Source: Mycoavidus sp. HKI
GTDB taxonomy: Bacteria; Pseudomonadota; Gammaproteobacteria; Burkholderiales; Burkholderiaceae
Assembly (NCBI RefSeq): GCF_020023735.2
Contig: NZ_CP076444.2
Location: 1,937,501-2,001,500 of the forward strand
Direction of reading: 5' to 3'
Length of the DNA: 64,000 nucleotides
Shown piece by piece: positions 18,298-26,800 of the stretch. Each line of letters begins with the position of its first letter. Positions within the stretch are counted from its first letter, which is position 1. Position numbers and translations under genes: made by a program. The notes beneath the pieces are model-generated. The model saw only the letters and a list, made by a program, of their open reading frames with translations. It searched no databases and was not told where the DNA came from.

Positions 18298-18345
18298 GGC
18301 TGATGAGGCCATGCTCATTTAGGCTGATGACGCCATGCTCAGTTA
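18298..18345 (+). repeat. Two tandem 24-bp direct repeats in lspA-coaBC spacer
   Basis: Copies at 18298-18321 and 18322-18345 differ at only two positions; each begins GGCTGATGA and contains GCCATGCTCA. A shorter echo (GGCTGATTA) follows near 18364. The repeats lie between a stop and a start codon on the same strand, with no reading frame of their own, and could arise from slippage or mark a protein-binding site. Confidence 0.8.
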
Positions 18346-18388
18346 TTGTGCGAAACTCCGAACCGGCTGATTAACTTAAAGAATCCAG

Positions 18389-19585
18389 ATGGATCTGCTC
18401 AACAAACATCTCGTGCTTGGTCTAACAGGCGGCATTGCCTGCTATAAATCAGCGCAACTAACCCGTCTTCTCACCCAAGCAGGCGCTACTGTACAGGTCG
18501 TGATGACCGACGCCGCGACCCAATTCATTACACCGGTTACGATGCAAGCGCTGTCAGGCCGCCCAGTCTATACCAGCCAGTGGGATGCACGCATGAGCAA
18601 TAATATGGCTCATATCGACCTCTCACGGGCAGCCGATGCAATCATCATCGCGCCCACTTCAGCGGATTTTATTGCGAAACTGGTCCACGGCTTGGCCGAC
18701 GATCTTCTCTCCACGCTAGCCATTGGGCGCACTTGCCCGCTGCTGGTGGCCCCGGCGATGAATCAGCAGATGTGGCAAAATCCAGCCACCCAGCGCAACC
18801 TCGCGCAACTTCATGCAGATAAAATCTTGGTGCTGGGCCCTGATGCCGGGTCGCAAGCATGCGGCGAAACCGGTGCAGGCCGGATGCTTGAGCCAATGGC
18901 AATATTAGATGCCATCATTGCATTTTTCCAACCGAAATTACTGGCCGGCAAACGCGTACTCATCACGGCAGGCCCGACCTATGAACCGATTGATCCAGTC
19001 CGCGGCCTCACCAACCGTTCAAGCGGCAAAATGGGCTTCGCTCTGGCACGCGCAGCGGCGCACAGTGGCGCGCAGGTTCGCTTAATTGCAGGCCCAACGC
19101 CACTTGCCACGCCCGCCGGCGTGATCCGTGACGATGTACAAACCGCTCAACAAATGTGTGATGCCGTCATGGCCGAAATAGCCGAAACCGATATTTTTAT
19201 CGCGGTCGCAGCCGTTTCTGACTGGCGCGTTGACCAAGTCAGCATGGAAAAGATTAAGAAAAATAGCGAAGCCATCACCCCTCGCTTCACTTTTGTTGAA
19301 AATCCAGATATTTTACGGATGGTCGCCCATTTGCCCAAGCCCCCCTTTTGCGTAGGTTTTGCAGCAGAAAGTGAAGAGCTTGAGAAGCATGGACAGGAAA
19401 AACGGATACGCAAAAACGTACCGCTTTTAGTCGGCAATCTTGGTCCTAAGGCTTTTGGTTACGACGACAACGAAGTCACATTATTCGACGCAACAGGCGC
19501 GACCCCGCTGCCGCGCATGGATAAACAAGCGCTGGCCCGCACTTTAATCGCTGAAATTGCACAGCGTCTAACTGTTAAAGATTAA
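18389..19585 (+). CDS. coaBC: Bifunctional phosphopantothenoylcysteine decarboxylase / synthase
   Basis: CoaBC (Dfp, 398 aa) makes 4'-phosphopantothenoylcysteine from phosphopantothenate and cysteine (CoaB, C-terminal) and decarboxylates it (CoaC, N-terminal flavoprotein) in coenzyme A synthesis. The flavoprotein half shows [15 protein letters not shown] and the substrate clamp [13 protein letters not shown] with its essential cysteine (about residues 154-166). The synthase half begins with [20 protein letters not shown] and [12 protein letters not shown] and ends near [18 protein letters not shown]. Length and order match bacterial CoaBC. Only one base separates its stop from the dut ATG, so the two are co-transcribed, a common pairing. 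Confidence 0.97.
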   Translation: MDLLNKHLVLGLTGGIACYKSAQLTRLLTQAGATVQVVMTDAATQFITPVTMQALSGRPVYTSQWDARMSNNMAHIDLSRAADAIIIAPTSADFIAKLVHGLADDLLSTLAIGRTCPLLVAPAMNQQMWQNPATQRNLAQLHADKILVLGPDAGSQACGETGAGRMLEPMAILDAIIAFFQPKLLAGKRVLITAGPTYEPIDPVRGLTNRSSGKMGFALARAAAHSGAQVRLIAGPTPLATPAGVIRDDVQTAQQMCDAVMAEIAETDIFIAVAAVSDWRVDQVSMEKIKKNSEAITPRFTFVENPDILRMVAHLPKPPFCVGFAAESEELEKHGQEKRIRKNVPLLVGNLGPKAFGYDDNEVTLFDATGATPLPRMDKQALARTLIAEIAQRLTVKD

Positions 19586-19586
19586 T

Positions 19587-20033
19587 ATGAAAATCGATAT
19601 CAAAATTCTCGATCCGCGCATGCGTGATCAATTACCGCACTATGCAAGCCCGGGCAGCGCCGGCCTTGATTTGCGTGCGTGCCTTGAAGCTCCGCTGACG
19701 CTTGAGCCTGGCGCTACGGCATTAGTTCCCACCGGGCTCGCGATTCATCTAAATGACCCAGGCTATGCCGCGCTGATTTTGCCACGCTCAGGGCTTGGGC
19801 ATAAACACGGTATTGTGCTGGGCAATCTAGTGGGGCTGATTGATTCCGACTACCAAGGGCAGTTGATGATCTCGACCTGGAACCGAGGGCAAACTCGCTT
19901 TACGCTCACGCCCTTTGAGCGTTTGGCCCAACTCGTAGTCGTGCCTGTGATACAAGCTGAATTTAATATTGTTGATGAGTTTGCGCAAAGTGCACGTGGT
20001 GAAGGCGGGTTTGGGAGTACAGGTAGGGCGTAG
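19587..20033 (+). CDS. dut: dUTP diphosphatase
   Basis: Dut (148 aa) hydrolyses dUTP to dUMP, keeping uracil out of DNA and feeding dTMP synthesis. All five trimeric-dUTPase motifs are visible: [11 protein letters not shown] (1), VPTGLAIHL (2 region), [15 protein letters not shown] with [10 protein letters not shown] (3, uracil pocket and catalytic aspartate), [12 protein letters not shown] (4) and [10 protein letters not shown] at the C-terminus (5). It directly follows coaBC. The gene is convergent with the NB-ARC gene; the 127-bp space between shows only weak hairpin potential. Confidence 0.97.
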   Translation: MKIDIKILDPRMRDQLPHYASPGSAGLDLRACLEAPLTLEPGATALVPTGLAIHLNDPGYAALILPRSGLGHKHGIVLGNLVGLIDSDYQGQLMISTWNRGQTRFTLTPFERLAQLVVVPVIQAEFNIVDEFAQSARGEGGFGSTGRA

Positions 20034-20160
20034 ATAACTCCGATTTGTGCGGCTAGCACCTGTGTTTGGTTGCGTTGGAAAACGCGATGATTGAACGTCA
20101 TCAACGCTCTCCATTTTGCTTCGTTTTAATTTGGTGCTAAGCCGCTTGAACTCACTGGGG

Positions 20161-23100
20161 TTACATAACTAGACAACGATTTTGCTGTTGTCGCGCCTCT
20201 TCGGCTCTGCGTTGCGCGTCAGCCTCACTTTTAAACGGCCCATCATACGGGCGAGTGCGCGCCTCAAGCGGGGAGCCCAATCGATATCCGTAGACGCTAG
20301 GAAGCGCTTGCTGGGACAAGAGATACATCGCTTGCCCTGCATCTTCCGCCTCCACCCTGAGGCCCGGTTTGGCGAAAAATCCTTGCACACTCCAAGGCTT
20401 TTTTGGCTGCTTCGATTCTTTCCCTTTGAGCCGAGTTAAGCTGGTACTCGCTTCGCCCGTCATCAACGCGAACACTACCTGCTCCTGGGAAGACAATGTG
20501 CCGGCTCGCCCGATTTTCAGATAGTCCATCACACGCCGTGCACCATACTCAGCCAGCTTTTCAATATCGTTTATTGGCCAGGTGTGTGCCGAGAGCACAG
20601 GCTGCCAGCAACGGGCCGCGTAGTTGGCCATCTCCTCAATCTGCTGCTCAATACGGTCACGTACTTGTAGACTCTTAGGCTTTTGCCCTGCGGCTGCCAA
20701 AGCATCGGCCACCTGCTGGGCCTCCGCCTTTTCCTTCATGCGCTGCCGCTCGCTAAGCGTTTTCGTCACCCCCTGCACAAGGGCCGCCAGATCCACTGCG
20801 GCGGTGATACTCCCCCCCATGACGTCTAACTGGATTTCAGGCAATAGCCCCGAAAACGCATCGATCAATCCTTGTGTCAATTCAGCTTTACCCATCGGCA
20901 TCGGCTCTCCATTCGCATGGCGCAGTTGTTGAACCATTTGATACAACAGTGCTTCTTTGAATTGCTCAGCAAACAGACTAATCTGTTTGTTCTCTTGCGC
21001 CTTCAAGTCAATCCTCTGCGCTAAAGTACGGTACCACTGCTCTTCCCTCTCACGCTGCTGTTCATGTTTTTTCGCCCGTTTTTTTTCCTGAGCGTCGAGC
21101 TCAGCGCTTTTCTCCGCCAACTCGGCCTCCTTAGCGTCAAACTCGGCGTCTGAATGATGCTGCCATAACCAGCCGTAGGCCGCCGTCTCAAGCGCCTGAA
21201 TTTGCGCTCGAGAAATGCGTTTTGATGGCGCACTGTCTGTGACCAGTTGTTTTTCACAATATTCGGTTAGGTTCGCCTGCTTCTCCCAGCGGGCAGTTGA
21301 GGCATAACCTGAATGCGACGTCGTCCGCTTATGGCGCTGCAGTAGTTTCTGTTCTATTTTGATACGTAACGCCTCTGTTGTGGGCTGATAAGCCTTGATT
21401 TGAAGAGGTGCTGCCAGATCAATAAAGAGTTTAGCCAGGGCTCCATATTCCGCCTCATCAAACGCACGCGCCAGAATGAAATAAGCCCGCGCCTGTCTTT
21501 CTTGGCGCTTGCCATCGTAATGCAAAATCTGGCAGGTATGCGTGACCCCGCTTTCGAAATCCTGATTCGCCAGATAGGTTTCACCGAGATAAATGGACAG
21601 CATCCCCAGTGCCTGGCGTTGGTTTTGGGCCTCGTGTTTCAGATAAATACGCTGCGTCTCACACAGCAAATCGAGCGCCGCCTGATAATTTCGCTGATCT
21701 TCGGGCTGGCCATCTTCCACTTCCTTTTGGATAATCCCCTGATCAACCAGAAGCTCCGCACGCCTGCGCTCATCGAACTTTGCCGAGTGCTGATCCAGCC
21801 ATTCCGTTAATTTTTGATATTCTTCGAGGGCATCCAATAAACGGCCCTGCTTGCGTAAGGCTCGCGTGAAGTTGCGTAGCGTATAGGCAATCGCCTCCGG
21901 ATCGACCGCCTCACCCAAATTCACTTGAATCGCGTAACTCGTCTCAAAATCCTGCATCACCTCTACCGCCACCTGGCCCCGTGACACCAGTTGGGAAGCG
22001 AGGGTGCCCGACTGATACAGGTACTCCTGCGCATACAGTTTAAGTAACGCCGCTTCTTCCTCGCTCGGTGACTGAGCCGTAAAGTCCTTTGGCGCTTGTT
22101 CAAACTGCGCGATCAATTCCTTGGATAGCCCTTGCTTAAAGAAGTGCTGGGCCCTTTGTAGGCACTCATAGGCGAGCTTCAATTCACCGTGATACTGGTA
22201 ATAGAGTCGGGCCAAACTGCTACCCAAGGTCAATACCTGATTGAGTAAAGGCAGATTTTCTGACAAACCGGCACATGTCTTAAAAAGAAGAGTGTGCACC
22301 AGATCCGCATAGGGTTTTAAGTCTTCTGGCTGGCTCTGGCGACCGCTTGTACTTTCATTATCCGTCAAATAACTAAAGACTTCTGATAGGCGCTGAATGT
22401 TTTTTTCTAGCAGCGAGCGCTGCTCTGATAGATACTGGTTTTGCACCCCGCTCAGAAAAACCGAGTTTAACTTCAGACTTTGAGTGGCTCGATCGATCTC
22501 CACAATCGCGAGTTGCTTGTTGCGTAACGTCTGAATGGCCTCTAGATCGACCTGCCGGTGCTCATTCACAAAAAACGCAAAAGGAATAGAATTCTCTCCC
22601 AACCCGGCGGCTTGCTTAAGCAGCATCAAGGCGCGGGCAGTGACTGGGTTCGTCTGCGCTTCCGTTTCGAGCGACGCTAGACTGGCCCGAGCAATTTCAT
22701 TCAGCAAACTCTCTCGCACCCCTTGGTGTTTCACCGGTTGTGCCAAAAAGTCAGCAAAGTTCCTAAACCCCACATCCACGGTCTGATAGTGTCCGCACAG
22801 CGCCTGAATCACCCCGGGATACCCTTCTGTCAGCAGAATGAGCTGGGCAAAATCGCCTGCTTCAAGCGACTCTTTTGGTAGACACTGCTGCACTAAATTC
22901 TGCGCTTGATCTGCGTTTAACGGGCTCAGAGGAAGCAATTCGACAGATCGCCCTAGGGGGCTCAGTTGATCGGTCAAGCTCCGGGTCGTCGTGTAAATCA
23001 GCTGAGCAGATCCCAAAGACGACTTAAGCCAACTCAAGACAAAATCGACATTGCTTGGCGCTAATCCATCCAAGATCAAGAGCGAATGCGGATGCTGCTG

Positions 23101-23823
23101 CACATAATTCGCGACTTTCTTCAGCGCCGATTGTGGGTCTAAGCTGCCGTGACCCAGCGCATAACTGATGGCTTGGATGTCCTCATGGGCGCTGCTCACG
23201 CTACTGCAGTCAACCCAGCCAATTAAATCGTAGGACGCGAAGAGTGGATCGAGGCGTGGATGCATCAGGCGCTGCAGCAGCATAGTTTTGCCCACCCCCG
23301 GCGGGCCACTGATTTCAACCACAGCTTCAGACTGATCCTTCAGTAGCTCGAGTAATTTGGCCGACGGCTCTTTGTGTACATCATGGGCGGATTGAACCGG
23401 GCGCCGACCCAGGGAAAACCGAGGACCTGATACCGGCAGTCCACGGTTCAATTGCATCGCAGCATCAGGGTGGCCCCAAGCCTGGGCTTGTTGGTAACAC
23501 GCTTGCGCTGAGTCAGTCTGTTTGAGCCGGTCAAAGACAGCCCCATGCTCAAAATAGACCTCAGCAATAAGCTGCCGTAAGGCGCTTTGCTCCAGCGTCT
23601 CAGACTCGTCACGATCGGTCAACAGAACCGCTAGATCTGATGGCTTTACGCCCTGCTCCTCAACCAATTTAAGCAGGGTGTCTTCTACCTGCGTATATAA
23701 GCGATCGGCCTGTTCGGGCTTTGTTTCTTTGTGTGCGCGCGCTTGCGCTAAATTCTTTGTAAGGCTATCTGTGGCAAATGGAAGTGACGGCGCCTGCGGA
23801 TAATGCACTTGAATTGTGTTCAT
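20161..23823 (-). CDS. NB-ARC/TPR STAND protein with C-terminal CaaX-type tetrapeptide
   Basis: A 1220-aa protein from ATG 23823 (AAGG nearby upstream). The N-terminal helical segment (about 20-125) includes VYFEHGAVFDRL and AQACYQQAQAWG, resembling the start of the WD40 STAND protein. An NB-ARC-type ATPase follows: P-loop GPPGVGKT (173-180), Walker B LLILDGL (248-254), sensor YTTTRS (about 277-282) and a GLPL-like EGYPGVIQAL (about 334-343). A long helical TPR-like region spans about 440-850, then a highly charged coiled coil (about 895-945, KEAELAEKSAELDAQEKKR). The last residues are QQNRCLVM-stop: Cys, two aliphatics and Met, a perfect CaaX prenylation box as used by eukaryotic farnesyltransferase. 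Bacteria lack that enzyme, so the motif would only work in a eukaryotic host; this is inference. Encoded 70 bp after the HEAT STAND gene on the same strand, probably as one transcript. Confidence 0.88.
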   Translation of the reverse strand: MNTIQVHYPQAPSLPFATDSLTKNLAQARAHKETKPEQADRLYTQVEDTLLKLVEEQGVKPSDLAVLLTDRDESETLEQSALRQLIAEVYFEHGAVFDRLKQTDSAQACYQQAQAWGHPDAAMQLNRGLPVSGPRFSLGRRPVQSAHDVHKEPSAKLLELLKDQSEAVVEISGPPGVGKTMLLQRLMHPRLDPLFASYDLIGWVDCSSVSSAHEDIQAISYALGHGSLDPQSALKKVANYVQQHPHSLLILDGLAPSNVDFVLSWLKSSLGSAQLIYTTTRSLTDQLSPLGRSVELLPLSPLNADQAQNLVQQCLPKESLEAGDFAQLILLTEGYPGVIQALCGHYQTVDVGFRNFADFLAQPVKHQGVRESLLNEIARASLASLETEAQTNPVTARALMLLKQAAGLGENSIPFAFFVNEHRQVDLEAIQTLRNKQLAIVEIDRATQSLKLNSVFLSGVQNQYLSEQRSLLEKNIQRLSEVFSYLTDNESTSGRQSQPEDLKPYADLVHTLLFKTCAGLSENLPLLNQVLTLGSSLARLYYQYHGELKLAYECLQRAQHFFKQGLSKELIAQFEQAPKDFTAQSPSEEEAALLKLYAQEYLYQSGTLASQLVSRGQVAVEVMQDFETSYAIQVNLGEAVDPEAIAYTLRNFTRALRKQGRLLDALEEYQKLTEWLDQHSAKFDERRRAELLVDQGIIQKEVEDGQPEDQRNYQAALDLLCETQRIYLKHEAQNQRQALGMLSIYLGETYLANQDFESGVTHTCQILHYDGKRQERQARAYFILARAFDEAEYGALAKLFIDLAAPLQIKAYQPTTEALRIKIEQKLLQRHKRTTSHSGYASTARWEKQANLTEYCEKQLVTDSAPSKRISRAQIQALETAAYGWLWQHHSDAEFDAKEAELAEKSAELDAQEKKRAKKHEQQREREEQWYRTLAQRIDLKAQENKQISLFAEQFKEALLYQMVQQLRHANGEPMPMGKAELTQGLIDAFSGLLPEIQLDVMGGSITAAVDLAALVQGVTKTLSERQRMKEKAEAQQVADALAAAGQKPKSLQVRDRIEQQIEEMANYAARCWQPVLSAHTWPINDIEKLAEYGARRVMDYLKIGRAGTLSSQEQVVFALMTGEASTSLTRLKGKESKQPKKPWSVQGFFAKPGLRVEAEDAGQAMYLLSQQALPSVYGYRLGSPLEARTRPYDGPFKSEADAQRRAEEARQQQNRCLVM

Positions 23824-23893
23824 TAGATGGGCCTTATTTTTTAGACTTTGGATAGGTTTTATTTCAGTGAGTTTTCTGTGCCTATTGATTACT

Positions 23894-26800
23894 TCACTCC
23901 TCTATTAAAAAACGCTCTTCCTCGGGTAACAGCGGAAGATCTGCTTCCGAACGGATTGCTTTAAGCGCTTTAATAATAACTATACTCTGTTCAGAATTCA
24001 GTTTAATCGGTTGCCCCAGACCAATCGCTGTATAAAAGTGAAGCTGATTGTTTTGAATAACTAATGGAGCAATTTGTTTGCAACTATGCGGAAATAAAAC
24101 TTTGGTACAAATAATTTGAAGTTCTTTAAATTCTAGGCTTGGGAACAAACTATAAAGCTCATTAAGATGCCAGCTTAATGCCCAAATTGATGAAGACCTG
24201 ACTTCTTTATGAGTATCGTGCAACGCTTGGATCAAAACGCGAATAGCACTTTGTGAAAGCGTATTCTGTACGCGCAATACTCTGGCACTTGCAGCTCTGA
24301 CACGCCAGTCCTGATCATTGATTAGTGCAAGGCTCAAAGTAGAAATCACCGTTTCTAATAGTGTTTTTTGATTTTCTAACACTTTAATCGCTGCCAATTT
24401 ATTGAGCACATCTTGGTCCCGTAACAATAATTCAGTTAGGGCGAAAACAGCGTCTTCTGGTAACGATTCTTGCTCGCCTAATGCTTTAATTACCATATGC
24501 CTGACATCTTCATCGTTATATTGTAGTGTGCTGCTCAAGGCACTAACAACCTCTTTTTTCAGCGTTTTCTGACCTCCTAATACGGCTGCAGTCACTTGCT
24601 TAGCATCTCTATTCCCACCTTGCAGCACCTTGACCAAGCTAGAAATAGCCGTCTCTGGCAGACTTTCTTGATGCTTCAAAGTCCCCATCGCTACGTCTCT
24701 TATAACTTTATCATTGCTCTGCAATGTATCAATTAAGGTAAGAATAGTGGTTTCTGGTAGATTTTTCTCTTTTCTTAATATGCTAAGTACTGTCAAATTT
24801 ATACTACCATTTTCATTCTTTAAAATATTGCGTAATTCAGAAATAGCGTTTTCATTCAAAACTGTTTGCTTGTATAAAGTGTTGGTGGCCACAGTTCTGA
24901 TTTCCTCGCTTGGATCCTGTAACGCAGCAATTAAGACAGAAACACCCGCCTCTGGCAACGAGTCGTAACTCATTAATGCACTAAGAACGGTATTTTTAAG
25001 AGCCTCTTTGTTGTTTTTTTGTAGTGTGGTAATCAAGATAGAAAGAACAGCCTCTGGGAGCGTATTATGGACAGCTAATGCCAAAGCGAACATAAATCTG
25101 ACACTTTCATTGTCAACCTGTTGTAATATCCTGAGCAATACTGCACTCGTTGATTCTGATAACGTTCTCTGTCGGAATATTACCTGGGAAGTGTATAATT
25201 TAACACCCAGATTCAACGCAAGCGTCTCAAACTCTTTTTCCTTACACAGTATCAGTAGCGCCTTAGCCAAGGCAGAAATGATGCGCTCTGTTAGAGCGTT
25301 CTGTTGGATTAGAGCATCAACAGCAGAAGCTCTAATCATTGTGCTTTCATCTTCTAGCGTACCAATCAGTGCCGCAATGGCCTCTTCTGGCAGGGCCTTT
25401 TGCTCCTTTAAGTTGTTAGCCGCATCATATCTAATCGAGTGATCTTTATGTTTTAGCTCAGCACTCAAAGCAGAAATGGCAGCTGCCGATAGTGTATTCT
25501 GGCTACCTGATACTTGAGCAACCAAAAATTTAATATCTTCGTCATCTGTATCTTCTGACAGCTTGCTCAGGGCAAAAATAGCAGCTTCAGATAACGTATT
25601 TTGCTTACCCAATACATCCAATGCCGCTAATTTAGTAGATTTAGTTTGAGCTTGAATAATCATGTCAATTAACGCAGAAATAGTAGCTTCTGGTAAATTT
25701 TTCTGAGTGCCTAATTCATTGGCAGCCATAACTTTAAATTTTTCTTTTTCATCCCTTAACACATCAGTTAAAGCAAAAATCATGGCCCCTGACAGCTCAT
25801 TGCGACTGCCTAATGCATAAATCGCTCGCCCCTTTATAAATTCGTCGCTCTCCTTTATTAGATTACTTAATACAGAAATGGCTGCTTCTGTTAAGATTTT
25901 CTGTCCCTTCAGCACGTCAATTGCCTCTAGTCTGACCCTTAGGCTTTCATCTTGTAGCAAATGGACCAAGATTGAAATAGTATTTTCTGGCAGCGCTTGC
26001 TGCCGGCTTAACGCTAGTACAGCTTCAAGCCTAATGTCCGAATATCCATCCTTTAGTGTCTCCGTCAAGGCTAGAATGGCTTCTTTGGGCAAGTTTTCTT
26101 GCTCGCTTAATGCTTTGGCGGCCTCGTTTCTAACCTTCGTATCCTCATCTTTTAATCCATTGATCAACTTCAAAATAGTGGGATCGGAGCTTATATCGTG
26201 AGCCTCTAATACTTTAGCCGCAGCAGCCCGAGCTCTTTGGTTACTACTTTGTAGAGCCTGATTAAGATTCGAAACAGCATTTTTTGATAATGTTTTCTGT
26301 TTGCTTAACGCCTGCACTGCCACATCTTGAACCTCACCATTTTCATCCCATAATAAGTTGATCAAATCACAAATCGCTTCTTCAGACAAAATTGAACGTA
26401 CGCCTAAAGTTTGCACGATCTGCTTTTTTTTGCTTTCAGACTGCGTCAAGCTCTTAAGCAGCAAATGTTCTGGAAAAATGGTCTGGCGGCCCAGTTCACT
26501 CAAGCCATTTTCGTTCCATTTCATTTCAAAATGGAGCCATTTCATAAACGCTTGCTCTAGTTCAGTGATTTTTGTTTCATGCAATTGACTGCGTGCCTCG
26601 CTCAAGCACCCCATGATCACTTGCTGGTGACGACCTCCAATTAAATCTCGCGGTGTTTTTTCTAATAGAGCAAAGAAATGCTGCAATGCGCCACCTGTCA
26701 ACAACCCTGCCACCATAGACCACACAATTTCATAACGCGGGTTATATTTATGCTCTGCAACAAAAATTTTGAGTGCGTCTGGGCTGAGCATTAATCCCAA

